A stretch of DNA of 8,856 nt. It comes from Paramuribaculum sp. GTDB taxonomy: Bacteria > Bacteroidota > Bacteroidia > Bacteroidales > Muribaculaceae. The stretch is taken from NCBI GenBank assembly GCA_029062075.1, contig JAIDQW010000263.1, forward strand, positions 1 to 8,856, given 5' to 3'. A model generated the notes under the pieces. It was not told where the DNA came from, ran no database searches, and saw nothing but the letters and a program-made list of their open reading frames with translations. Positions 1 through 7,881 of this stretch are shown here, piece after piece; positions within the stretch are counted from its first letter, which is position 1; the number at the start of each line of letters is the position of its first letter. A program made the translations under genes and the position numbers.

Positions 1-1
1 A

Positions 2-976
2 CTCGCAATTCCGGTTAAGGACGGCGGTATCGGCTTTGATTACCGCATGGCTATGGGTATTCCGGACTACTGGATCAAGACCCTCAAGGAGAAGAAGGAT
101 GAGGACTGGCACCCGACCTCTATTTTCTGGGAACTCACTAACCGTCGCGCCGACGAAAAGACAATCTCCTATGTTGAGAGCCATGACCAGGCACTTGTTG
201 GCGACAAGACTGTTATCTTCCGGTTGATAGATGATCAGATGTACTGGCACATGATGAAGGATGACGATAACATGACTGTTGCCCGCGGAATTGCACTGCA
301 CAAGATGATTCGCCTTGTCACCGCCTCTACCATCAACGGCGGCTACCTCAACTTTATGGGCAACGAGTTCGGTCATCCCGAATGGATTGACTTTCCGCGC
401 GAAGGCAACGGATGGTCTTATAAATACGCGCGCCGCCAGTGGGACCTTGTTGACCGCGCTGAGCTGAAATATATTTATCTCAACGACTTCGACAACGCAA
501 TGATTCATCTCATCAGCGGTGTGTATAACTTCCAGGCGCTTCCGGTGGAAAAACTCTGGGAAAAGGATGATGACCAGGTGCTTGCCTACAAACGCGGTGA
601 CCTTGTGTTTGTATTCAACTTCAACCCCTTCAAATCGTTTGACGGCTACGGTATCCTCACCCCTCCCGGTCAGTATGATGTGGTGCTTTCAAGCGATAAT
701 CCCGCATTTGGCGGCTACGGCAACATTGACGAGAGCGTGACTCATTTCACCGAAAGCGATGACCTCTACTCGCCCCACGGAGTGGAATGGCTGCGGCTGT
801 ATCTGCCCGCCCGCTCGGCCCAGGTGCTCCGCCGCAGCCCCGAACAGCCCGGCAAACCCGCTGCAAAAAAGCCGGCAGCCAAGAAAGCTACTGCTAAAAC
901 TACTTCTAAGAAAACAGCTACTAAGGCAACCACAGCCAAGAAGCCTGCCGCAAAGAAAACCGCAGCCAAAAAGTGA
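2..976 (+). CDS. glgB: 1,4-alpha-glucan (glycogen) branching enzyme, C-terminal part (5' end outside window)
   Basis: This enzyme cuts alpha-1,4 glucan chains and rejoins them as alpha-1,6 branches during glycogen synthesis in the cytoplasm. The reading frame is open from base 2, so the gene starts upstream; an in-frame ATG at base 47 is internal. About 324 residues are visible. They begin in the GH13 barrel (GGIGFDYRMAMGIPDYWI, beginning at about base 23), followed by VESHDQALVGDKT with the conserved His-Asp pair of GH13 region IV (SHD at 179-187), then NFMGNEFGHPEWIDFPR, and then the C-terminal beta domain from about base 560 to 837. These motifs match the eukaryote-like branching enzymes (GH13 subfamily 8, as in human GBE1 and yeast GLC3) better than E. 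coli GlgB. The catalytic nucleophile Asp and acid Glu lie upstream of the window. An unusual Lys/Ala/Thr tail follows the enzyme fold. The gene ends at TGA 974-976, converging on the lpxA-like gene. Identity is confident; the tail's role is unknown. Confidence 0.93.
   Translation, partial: LAIPVKDGGIGFDYRMAMGIPDYWIKTLKEKKDEDWHPTSIFWELTNRRADEKTISYVESHDQALVGDKTVIFRLIDDQMYWHMMKDDDNMTVARGIALHKMIRLVTASTINGGYLNFMGNEFGHPEWIDFPREGNGWSYKYARRQWDLVDRAELKYIYLNDFDNAMIHLISGVYNFQALPVEKLWEKDDDQVLAYKRGDLVFVFNFNPFKSFDGYGILTPPGQYDVVLSSDNPAFGGYGNIDESVTHFTESDDLYSPHGVEWLRLYLPARSAQVLRRSPEQPGKPAAKKPAAKKATAKTTSKKTATKATTAKKPAAKKTAAKK
854..973 (+). repeat. Low-complexity Lys/Ala/Thr tail of the branching enzyme (histone H1-like)
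   Basis: The last 40 codons before the stop contain only Lys (15), Ala (13), Thr (8), Pro (3) and Ser (1), with no acidic or aromatic residue. PAAKK occurs three times and TAAKK once. The composition resembles the C-terminal tails of histone H1 and of bacterial H1-like proteins, which bind polyanions. The tail is outside the GH13 fold and is not part of the usual branching enzyme. It is in frame and followed directly by the stop codon, so it is a real part of this reading frame. A polyanion-binding or localising role is inference. Confidence 0.85.
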
Positions 977-1010
977 GAATACACCACTTTTGAATGCGGT
1001 CTGAGAAAAT

Positions 1011-1045
1011 AAGAAGCTCCGGGGTGCCATGCCTCGGAGCTTCTT
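1011..1045. terminator. Bidirectional intrinsic terminator between glgB and the efflux/lpxA operon
   Basis: A perfect 11-bp stem, AAGAAGCTCCG (1011-1021) with CGGAGCTTCTT (1035-1045), encloses a 13-base loop. T-rich sequence follows on the plus strand (CATATTTTAT) and on the minus strand (ATTTTCTCAG). It lies 34 bases after the glgB stop and 20 bases after the stop of the minus-strand gene, so it can serve both converging transcripts. Termination strength was not computed. Confidence 0.8.
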
Positions 1046-1065
1046 CATATTTTATGAGCTGAATA

Positions 1066-1860
1066 TTATTCGAGTTCGCGTGGGATTGCTACGATTTTGA
1101 GGTTCACGCCGCGGATGAAATCTGTAATATTATCACGGACTTCTCCTTCTGCTACGTCAGCCTCAATGCGGCGGAGCGCATTAAATACCGAAGTACCTGT
1201 CTGATATATGTGACGATATGCTTTCGCTATATCGTCAATCTGATCTTCGTTGTAGCCACCTTTGCGAAGAATCACGGCATTGACTCCGAAGTAGGATGCA
1301 GGGTTGTGAGCCATAATGATATATGGGGGCACATTGCCGGCAATTCGGCAACCGCCTTTGATAAGCACCCATTCGCCCACCTTACTGTTTTCGTGTAGCA
1401 TCACTCCGCTTGACAGAATAGTGCATTTGCCCACCTCGGTGTCACCGGCAAGGAGTACTCCGTTTCCGAGCACGCAGTTGTCAGCGATATGCGAGTCGTG
1501 ACCAATGTGTGAGTCAGCCATGATGAACGAACCGCTGCCTATGCTTGTGCCACCCTCGGTGTTGATGCCTCGGTTAATGATAACATGCTCGCGGATAACA
1601 TTGTTGTCACCGATGATGCAGTATGTCTGTTCACCTTTCCACCTGAAATCCTGCGGATCTGCTCCGATGATAGACCCCTGATAGATTTTATTGTTCTTGC
1701 CGAGACGGGTACCGTTTATCACACTTGTGTATGACATAATCTCGCAACCGTCGCCAATCTCCACATTTGCATCGATGAATGCAAACGGATGGATGGTCAC
1801 ATTATCGCCAAGTTTAGCCGAAGGATCGACGTGGGCGAGTTTGCTGATGTTGTTAGCCAT
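1066..1860 (-). CDS. lpxA: LpxA-type acyl-[ACP]:UDP-N-acetylglucosamine O-acyltransferase (possibly a divergent paralogue)
   Basis: LpxA moves a 3-hydroxyacyl chain from acyl carrier protein to UDP-GlcNAc, the first step of lipid A synthesis, in the cytoplasm. The protein has 264 residues, against 262 in E. coli LpxA. It shows a left-handed beta helix of hexapeptide repeats (residues about 10-185; e.g. IGDGCEI, IGDNNVI, LGNGVLL) and a helical C-terminal domain (about 200-264). HIGHD at 118-122 matches the E. coli His122/catalytic His125/Asp126 segment, VPPY is at 177-180, and FGVN at 191-194 ends with the Asn matching Asn198. Compared with E. coli, Lys76 is Arg73, His144 is Asp140, Arg204 is Lys200, Arg205 is Gly201, and the His-Gln-Phe around His160 reads His-Glu-Asn. 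The gene starts 25 bases after the outer-membrane channel gene and looks like the last gene of the efflux operon. The usual partners lpxD and lpxC/fabZ are not in the window. Family is certain; whether it is the housekeeping LpxA is not. Confidence 0.88.
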   Translation of the reverse strand: MANNISKLAHVDPSAKLGDNVTIHPFAFIDANVEIGDGCEIMSYTSVINGTRLGKNNKIYQGSIIGADPQDFRWKGEQTYCIIGDNNVIREHVIINRGINTEGGTSIGSGSFIMADSHIGHDSHIADNCVLGNGVLLAGDTEVGKCTILSSGVMLHENSKVGEWVLIKGGCRIAGNVPPYIIMAHNPASYFGVNAVILRKGGYNEDQIDDIAKAYRHIYQTGTSVFNALRRIEADVAEGEVRDNITDFIRGVNLKIVAIPRELE

Positions 1861-1885
1861 GGAATTGTATTATTTAAGGTGTGAA

Positions 1886-3271
1886 TTATCTGCCTCCTCC
1901 GAGACTCTGGTAAAGGTTGATTACAGCCGCAGCTCTTGCACGGTTGCATGATATTACCGAGAGCTGGCTCTGCAATAAACTCTGCTGCGCGGTCAGCACT
2001 TCAAGATATGTTGTATATTGTGTGCCGTAATGCAGGAGTTCCTCAGTTATTTCAACAGATTTTTTGAGACTTTCAACCTGCTGTGTCAGATAGGTGCTCT
2101 TCTCGATATTCTTCTGATAGGCGGTCAAGGCATCGCTCACTTCAGCGCTCGCGCTCATGATGGTATATTCAAAATTGTTGAGAGCCTGCTGCTGCTGAGC
2201 CTTAGCCGCTTTGAGTCGTGCGATGTTTGCACCACGGCTGAAAAGAGGTGCGGTGAGTGAACCGGCAAGCTGAATAAACCAGTCACCCGGATTAGAGATA
2301 AATGCTCCGAGAAGGTTTGTGAATCCACCGTTGGCGGTGATATTCAAGCCGGGATAGAAAGCTGCGCGTGCTCCGGCTGTGGTATAGTAAGCGGCGGCGA
2401 GCGTCTGCTCCGCAGCTCTCACATCGGGGCGTGAGGAAAGCTCCTTCATGGGCACTCCGATAGCTATTACTTCGGGAGTGTCAAGAGTAGCGTTCTCCGA
2501 AACCATCCACTTCTGCGGCATCACGTTCATGAGCAGCGACATAGTACTGTTTGCCGACTCAAGCTGAGACTCCAGGTCAGTGATGGAAGCGAGAATGCTG
2601 TAGTACTGAGCCTCGCTCTGCACCACGGCAGCCTCTGTAACTCGACCAGCCTCCTTGAAATCCTTCATTGTCTGCACATTCTGCTTCCAGAGCTCGGCAG
2701 TGTTGCGGCTGAGAGTAAGCTGGCTTTCCAGAGCGGCAAGAGTGTAGTAGGTGTTAGCGACAGCTCCGATAATCTGTGAGCGTACAGCCTGCTCATAGTC
2801 CTTGCTCATCTGATAGTTAGCTCCTGCGGCACGCTTTGTATTGAGAATTTTGCCGAAAATATCGATTTCCCAGCTTGCTGCGAGAGGCAGCTGATATGTC
2901 CATGAGAAAGAATTAGATGCATATTTGGCTCCCGCACCATTAGGTGTGAGGGCGAGTGAAGGGAGATAAGACAATTTAGCACCAAGTAACTGGGCATGAG
3001 CGATATCAACATTCAGCTTGGCGTTTTTCAAATCCTTGTTGTTGTCAAGTGCCTGATAAATCAGGTCAACGAGAGTCGGGTCGGTGAACACCTGCTGCCA
3101 TTTGAGGTTTCCGAATGCGGTGGAATCAACCTCCTCTTTAACAACCTTGGCATACTCCTGTCCGAGTGCCGAATCTTCCGGCATTTTGAATTTGCCGTAC
3201 ATATTGCAGCCTGTAAACGCCACTGAGGCGCTTACAAATGCTGCTGCAATTGCTATTTTATTGAGTTTCAT
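1886..3271 (-). CDS. Outer-membrane channel lipoprotein of an RND efflux system (TolC/OprM/NodT family)
   Basis: This is the outer-membrane duct through which the tripartite pump expels its substrates. The ATG at 3269-3271 gives a 461-residue protein with a lipoprotein signal (MKLNKIAIAAAF, lipobox FTGC, Cys22). An upstream in-frame ATG at 3319 would add 16 residues before the signal and overlap the pump gene, so I reject it. Family marks of the OprM/NodT type include the repeated helical-hairpin plan, SWEIDIFGK at 133-141, SSRPDVRAAEQTLAAA at 279-294, LTAPLFSRG at 339-347, a TYLEVLTAQQSLL helix at 421-433, and the terminal LYQSLGGG. Length is a little below that of OprM (about 485). It lies 28 bases after the RND pump gene and 25 bases before the lpxA-like gene, all on one strand. 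No Shine-Dalgarno sequence is visible, as is common in Bacteroidetes. Confidence 0.93.
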   Translation of the reverse strand: MKLNKIAIAAAFVSASVAFTGCNMYGKFKMPEDSALGQEYAKVVKEEVDSTAFGNLKWQQVFTDPTLVDLIYQALDNNKDLKNAKLNVDIAHAQLLGAKLSYLPSLALTPNGAGAKYASNSFSWTYQLPLAASWEIDIFGKILNTKRAAGANYQMSKDYEQAVRSQIIGAVANTYYTLAALESQLTLSRNTAELWKQNVQTMKDFKEAGRVTEAAVVQSEAQYYSILASITDLESQLESANSTMSLLMNVMPQKWMVSENATLDTPEVIAIGVPMKELSSRPDVRAAEQTLAAAYYTTAGARAAFYPGLNITANGGFTNLLGAFISNPGDWFIQLAGSLTAPLFSRGANIARLKAAKAQQQQALNNFEYTIMSASAEVSDALTAYQKNIEKSTYLTQQVESLKKSVEITEELLHYGTQYTTYLEVLTAQQSLLQSQLSVISCNRARAAAVINLYQSLGGGR

Positions 3272-3299
3272 TTGAAATCTTGTTATGAACAACTGGTGA

Positions 3300-6200
3300 T
3301 TAACGTGAATACTGCTCAATTTCGCTTTCTATGCCTTCGTTATCGGTATCCTCCCATTTGAGCGGAGTGATTTTCTCCTGAATCTTCTGGAAGAGCACAA
3401 ACAGGGCGGGCACCACGAGTACCTGCAGAATCATACCGATAAGCATACCTCCGATAGAGCCTGTGCCGAGAGCTCGGTTACCGTTTGCACCCGCACCGGT
3501 GGCGAACATCAAGGGCAGAAGACCGATAATCATAGCGAGTGAGGTCATGAGAATCGGGCGCAGACGAGCTGTAGCTCCCTGAATAGAAGCATTGACTATA
3601 GACATGCCAGTGCGACGGCGTTCCACTGCAAACTCAACGATAAGAATCGCATTTTTAGCGAGAAGACCGATAAGCATGATGAGCGCAATCTGAAGGTAGA
3701 TATTGTTTGTCACTCCGAAAATCTGGGCGAAGATGAAGGTACCCATAAGACCGAACGGAATTGACAGAATAACCGCCCAGGGCAGAATGTAGCTTTCGTA
3801 CTGCGCTGAGAGCAGCAGATACACGAAGAGAAGACATAGTCCGAAGATAACCGCGGTAGTTGAACCGGCACCGGAAGAAGCCTCCTCACGGGTCATACCT
3901 GAGTATTCATAACCGAAACCGGCGGGAAGAGTTTCCTTAGCCACGCGCTCAATGGCTGCAAGACAGTCGCCGGAAGAGAATCCGGGAGCGGGCTGACCGG
4001 TTACGGAGATAGACTGGAACATATTGAATCGGTTCAACAGGTCAGGACCGTAAATCTTTGTGAGTGTCACGAAGTTTTCAACAGAAGCCATCTCGCTACC
4101 GTTGCGCACCTTGATAGCCGACAGTGTTTCCGGGCTTACGCGCGCTTCCGGAGCAGCCTGCATCATAACGCGGTAGATTTTACCGAAACGGTTGAAGTTT
4201 GACACATACATACCGCCGTAGTAGCCCTGCAAAGTTGTTAGAATATCTCTCGGAGAAATGCCCGCCTGCTTTGCCTTCGCAGCATCGATATCAATCATAT
4301 ACTGCGGGAACGAGGGGTTGAAGGTGGTGTAAGCGACCTGAACCTCCGGCTGGGCGTTGAGCTTGGCAAGGAAGCCCTGCACGATAGCGAAGAAGTCATT
4401 TATATTTCCACCGGTCTTGTCCTGCATCTTGATTTCAAAACCGTTTGTGAGAGAGTAACCGGTAATCATCGGGGGTGCGAAAATCATCACACGACCGTCC
4501 TTGATAACCGAAGTCATGCCGTACAGCTTGCCAAGAATCGCATCAGACGTCTGACCTACTTCCTTACGATCCTCCCAGTTTTTGAGTTTGAGGATAAATG
4601 TGCCATAAGTAGCACCCTGACCGGCGAGGAAGCTGTAGCCTGCGATTTTTTGGCGATACTGAATCTCGGGCACCTGGGCAAGAATCTGGTCAAGCTGGTC
4701 GAGCACCTCTGCAGTACGCTCCTGCGATGTGCCCGGAGGCATATCCACCATACAGAAGAGCACACCGGTATCCTCATTGGGCACAAGGGTAGATGTGGTG
4801 ATGCTCATGAGCCATACAAGGATAGCAACAGCGGCACCCACAATGCCTAATGAAAGAATCTTGTGACCGATAAAGAATGCAGTACATTTATTATAAACCT
4901 TGAGAATTCGGTTGAAACCGATCTCAAAGCCTTTGTGGAATCGCTTGTTGAAAATACCCATGATGGTGATGATTGCCACAACTGAGGCAATTACCAATTT
5001 AACCGGTGATTCAAAGCTGTACCAGCCGAGCACCATAAAGGTGATAGTTGCGGCAAGGAAAGCGAATGTTACCAGCGGGGGCATATTGAGAGTGAAACGA
5101 CGCTTGGCGTTTCCAACAACAGCATCAGCGGCAGCTCCGTAGGCCTTGCCCATGCGCTCCTTGAGCGAGGAGTCATCACCGTGAGCCTTAAGGAACACAG
5201 CACAGAGCGCGGGAGAAAGTGTGAGCGCGTTCAGAGCTGACAAACCGATAGCTATCGCCATAGTCAGACCGAACTGACGGTAGAACACACCGGTTGTACC
5301 GGACATGAATGACACCGGAATGAACACGAGCATCATTACAAGTGTAATGGAGATAATCGCTCCGCCAATCTCACCCATAGCGTCAATTGAGGCGCGGCGA
5401 GCGCTCTTGTATCCCACATCCAGCTTTGCATGAACCGCCTCGACGACCACTATCGCATCATCGACCACAATCGCAATCGCAAGCACGAGAGCTGAAAGGG
5501 TGATAAGGTTGAGAGAAAAACCGATAAGGTTCATGAAGAAGAAGGTGCCGACAAGAGCAACCGGAATAGCGATAGCCGGAATGATTGTCGAGCGGAAGTC
5601 CTGAAGGAACACGTATGTTACAAAGAACACAAGAATGAATGCCTCGATGAGAGTTTTGATAACCTCATGAATAGAGGCATTAAGGAAGTCATTGTTGTTC
5701 ATCGGAACAGCCAGCTTCAAACCTGCCGGGAGTTCTTTCTTCATATTTTCAACCACCTTGAGACAGTCGTTGATAATCTGGGTGGCGTTTGAACCTGCAG
5801 TCTGGAACACGATACAGCTGGTTGACGGATAACCGTTCAAGGAGTTGGAGAAGCCATAAGTAACTCTACCGAGCTCAATATCGGCAACATCGCCAAGGTG
5901 AAGCACTTCACCCGTCGGTTTTGCTGCAACCACGATATTCTCGAATTCCTCCGGAGTTGTGAGACGGCCTCTGTACTTCATGGTGTACTGGAAGCTCTGG
6001 TCACCCTGTTCACCGAATGCGCCCGGAGCCGCCTCGATATTTTGCTCTGAAAGCGCGTAAGAAATATCGGTAGGCACAAGTCCATACTGTGACATAACTT
6101 CCGGTTTGAGCCATATACGCATTGAGTAGTCGGCACCGAAGGACATTACGTCACCCACACCGGACACACGCTGGAGCTGCGGAATCATATTGATTTTCGC

Positions 6201-6674
6201 ATAGTTGTCAAGAAACTCCGAGGTATAGTTGCCGGAATCGTCATAAAGTGCCACCATAAGAAGCATGGATGACTGGCGTTTCTGAGTGAGGACACCTACC
6301 TGTGTTACTTCGGATGGAAGGAGGTTCTGCGCTTTGGCAACACGGTTCTGCACATCCACAGCTGCCATATCGGGGTTAAATCCCTGCTCGAAGTACACTG
6401 TGATATCGGCAGAGCCCGTATTTGTTGCGGTTGACTCCATGTAAGTCATGCCTTCGGCACCGTTGATAGCCTCCTCAAGAGGAGCAATAACCGAATTGAG
6501 CACTGCCTGCGCGTTAGCACCGGTATATGTGGTGGATACGCGGATTGTTGGAGGAGCGATGTCCGGGAACTGTGTCACCGGCAGCGAGAAGAGTCCGATA
6601 AGGCCGAGAAGCACGATGAAGATAGAAATCACCGTAGAAAGCACCGGTCTATTAATAAATGTATCTAATTTCAT
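3300..6674 (-). CDS. RND efflux pump permease, HAE1 family (AcrB/MexB type)
   Basis: This inner-membrane proton antiporter captures drugs or amphiphiles and drives them to the outer-membrane channel. The protein has 1124 residues, longer than AcrB (1049). TM1 is at about 10-30 and the first periplasmic loop at about 31-336. TM2-TM6 lie at about 337-495, the second periplasmic loop at about 626-938, and TM8-TM12 at about 939-1095. The proton-relay residues are present: Asp405-Asp406 in VVDDAIVVVE (AcrB Asp407/408), Lys1007 in LLAKNAILIVEFA (AcrB Lys940), and Arg1037/Thr1044 in ARLRPILMT (AcrB Arg971/Thr978). Loop 1 includes DVQNRV and LSEQN, typical of drug pumps rather than metal (CusA) pumps. 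The excess length falls mainly between TM6 and TM7, where two extra hydrophobic segments occur. The ATG at 6672-6674 fits the MKLDTFINRPV start usual in the family. It lies 37 bases after the adaptor gene. Substrates cannot be told from sequence. Confidence 0.96.
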   Translation of the reverse strand: MKLDTFINRPVLSTVISIFIVLLGLIGLFSLPVTQFPDIAPPTIRVSTTYTGANAQAVLNSVIAPLEEAINGAEGMTYMESTATNTGSADITVYFEQGFNPDMAAVDVQNRVAKAQNLLPSEVTQVGVLTQKRQSSMLLMVALYDDSGNYTSEFLDNYAKINMIPQLQRVSGVGDVMSFGADYSMRIWLKPEVMSQYGLVPTDISYALSEQNIEAAPGAFGEQGDQSFQYTMKYRGRLTTPEEFENIVVAAKPTGEVLHLGDVADIELGRVTYGFSNSLNGYPSTSCIVFQTAGSNATQIINDCLKVVENMKKELPAGLKLAVPMNNNDFLNASIHEVIKTLIEAFILVFFVTYVFLQDFRSTIIPAIAIPVALVGTFFFMNLIGFSLNLITLSALVLAIAIVVDDAIVVVEAVHAKLDVGYKSARRASIDAMGEIGGAIISITLVMMLVFIPVSFMSGTTGVFYRQFGLTMAIAIGLSALNALTLSPALCAVFLKAHGDDSSLKERMGKAYGAAADAVVGNAKRRFTLNMPPLVTFAFLAATITFMVLGWYSFESPVKLVIASVVAIITIMGIFNKRFHKGFEIGFNRILKVYNKCTAFFIGHKILSLGIVGAAVAILVWLMSITTSTLVPNEDTGVLFCMVDMPPGTSQERTAEVLDQLDQILAQVPEIQYRQKIAGYSFLAGQGATYGTFILKLKNWEDRKEVGQTSDAILGKLYGMTSVIKDGRVMIFAPPMITGYSLTNGFEIKMQDKTGGNINDFFAIVQGFLAKLNAQPEVQVAYTTFNPSFPQYMIDIDAAKAKQAGISPRDILTTLQGYYGGMYVSNFNRFGKIYRVMMQAAPEARVSPETLSAIKVRNGSEMASVENFVTLTKIYGPDLLNRFNMFQSISVTGQPAPGFSSGDCLAAIERVAKETLPAGFGYEYSGMTREEASSGAGSTTAVIFGLCLLFVYLLLSAQYESYILPWAVILSIPFGLMGTFIFAQIFGVTNNIYLQIALIMLIGLLAKNAILIVEFAVERRRTGMSIVNASIQGATARLRPILMTSLAMIIGLLPLMFATGAGANGNRALGTGSIGGMLIGMILQVLVVPALFVLFQKIQEKITPLKWEDTDNEGIESEIEQYSR
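4950..5186 (-). other. Insertion with two extra hydrophobic segments between TM6 and TM7 of the RND pump
   Basis: Residues about 497-575 of the pump. From the PALCA motif at the end of TM6 (488) to the Gly of NEDTG after TM7 (637) there are 150 residues; the same stretch in AcrB (PALCA to DEDQG) has about 81 by my count. The extra part holds a hydrophilic stretch, then two hydrophobic segments at about 534-552 (LVTFAFLAATITF) and 557-575 (PVKLVIASVVAIITIMGIF), split by a short turn. AcrB-like sequence resumes at FNKRFHKGF. An even number of added membrane passes would keep the topology of the second half unchanged. The membrane placement is predicted by eye. Confidence 0.75.
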
Positions 6675-6711
6675 TTGTGTGACTTTGTGAAATTACACGT
6701 TGAATGGTTTA

Positions 6712-7869
6712 TTAGTTTGCAGCGGGTGCCTGCTGAGGAGCTGCCTGAGGATCTACCGGAGTGATGGGCATGCCGTCCCTGAGAGTTGTGCCCACACCCT
6801 CGATTGCTATTCTCTGACCGGGCTGGAGACCTGATTTAACCACAAAATTCTTGCCATCGTTGTTTGCCTCTACAGTAATAGGTGTGGAAAAAACCATGTT
6901 TGAATCATTGACAACATATACAAATCTGCGGTCCTGAAGCTCGAAAGTGGCTTTCTGAGGAATAACAATCACATTTGTCTGATTGTCAGGTATGATAATC
7001 TGACCGGTGCTGCCGCTGCGGAGCAATCCTTCGGGATTGTTGAAAAGGGCGCGCACGCTTGCAGAACCGGTTGTGTTGTCAATAACGCCGGAAACGGTTG
7101 CCACCTTACCTTCAACAGGATAGATAGAGCCGTCTGCAAGACGGAGCTGAACAGAGGGCATCGAATCAATTGCATTTTTGAGAGAGCCTTTGCCGCTGAG
7201 TCCGAGAATATCTTTTTCGGTGAGTGAGAAATAAGCATACACCTCTGAGTTGTCGCTCACTGTTGTGAGAGGTTGCACTGAAGAGGGGGACGCGAGTGAA
7301 CCCTCACGGTTGGGAATCTTACCTACAACACCGTCTGAAGGAGCGGTAACAACTGTGTAAGCCAGATTCTTACGGGCGTTTGTGAGAGCTGCCTGAGCCT
7401 GCACGAGCTGAGCCTTGGCTGTCTGCAGCTGATTGTCGGCAAGCTGATATTCGTAATTACTGATAATGTTCTTTTCAAGAAGCTGACGCTTGTTGTCGGC
7501 TGTAAGCTGAGCGGTTGCAACACCGGTCTGTGCTGCGTTAAGAGCTGCCTGAGCCTGCTCTACTGCTGCATTAAACTGTACCTGGTCGAGAGTGAAGAGA
7601 ACCTGACCCTTGCGCACGCGCTGACCTTCGTCAACATGAACTTTGGTGATAAAACCTGTTACCTGCGGACGGATATCAATATCGGTTTTTCCCTTGATGG
7701 TTACAGGATAGGTGTTCTCAAGCTGAGAATTGGTTGCTTCAACTGTAACAGTTGCAATTGCGGGTGCCTGAGCCTGAGGCATCTGCTGTTTTCCACCGCA
7801 GCCGGTAAGAATAACAAGGGCTGCTCCGGCAAGCATAATGCCGGTGGTTTTCAATGAACTCACATTCAT
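6712..7869 (-). CDS. RND efflux periplasmic adaptor lipoprotein (AcrA/MexA, HlyD_D23 type)
   Basis: This membrane fusion protein joins the inner-membrane pump to the outer-membrane channel. The ATG at 7867-7869 yields 385 residues with a lipoprotein signal (IMLAGAALVILTGC, Cys24). It is preferred over in-frame ATGs at 7902 and 7887 because AAGGA lies seven bases before it and because the signal peptide then has normal length. Domains in order: first lipoyl half at about 64-95 (VTGFITKVHVDEGQRVRKG), alpha-helical coiled-coil hairpin at about 98-167, rich in Ala and Gln, second lipoyl half at about 170-205 (YTVVTAPSDGVVGKI), then the beta-barrel and membrane-proximal domains, with PEGLLRSGSTGQIIIP at 279-294 and GLQPGQRIAIEG at 347-358. 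The C-terminal PQAAPQQAPAAN is low in complexity. It is the first gene of the efflux operon and is divergent from the sugar kinase. Confidence 0.95.
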   Translation of the reverse strand: MNVSSLKTTGIMLAGAALVILTGCGGKQQMPQAQAPAIATVTVEATNSQLENTYPVTIKGKTDIDIRPQVTGFITKVHVDEGQRVRKGQVLFTLDQVQFNAAVEQAQAALNAAQTGVATAQLTADNKRQLLEKNIISNYEYQLADNQLQTAKAQLVQAQAALTNARKNLAYTVVTAPSDGVVGKIPNREGSLASPSSVQPLTTVSDNSEVYAYFSLTEKDILGLSGKGSLKNAIDSMPSVQLRLADGSIYPVEGKVATVSGVIDNTTGSASVRALFNNPEGLLRSGSTGQIIIPDNQTNVIVIPQKATFELQDRRFVYVVNDSNMVFSTPITVEANNDGKNFVVKSGLQPGQRIAIEGVGTTLRDGMPITPVDPQAAPQQAPAAN

Positions 7870-7876
7870 ACTTTTT

Positions 7877-7881
7877 TCCTT
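7877..7881 (-). promoter_or_regulatory. Ribosome binding site of the efflux adaptor gene
   Basis: AAGGA on the minus strand, seven bases before the ATG at 7867-7869. It is the only good Shine-Dalgarno sequence seen in front of a gene here and decides the adaptor start. Confidence 0.6.

Noticed and set aside
689..1048. Long minus-strand open frame opposite the branching enzyme tail.
   Set aside because: It is the antisense of the repetitive Lys/Ala codons, ends within the terminator hairpin region and has no recognisable domain.
3280..3292. Small inverted repeat TTGTT-ATG-AACAA between the pump and channel genes, as a possible terminator or processing site.
   Set aside because: Only five pairs with a three-base loop and no T-run; too weak to interrupt the operon.
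3272..3319. Start of the outer-membrane channel gene at 3319, giving 16 more residues.
   Set aside because: It would overlap the pump gene and place 16 polar residues before a normal lipoprotein signal that begins at the ATG at 3269-3271.
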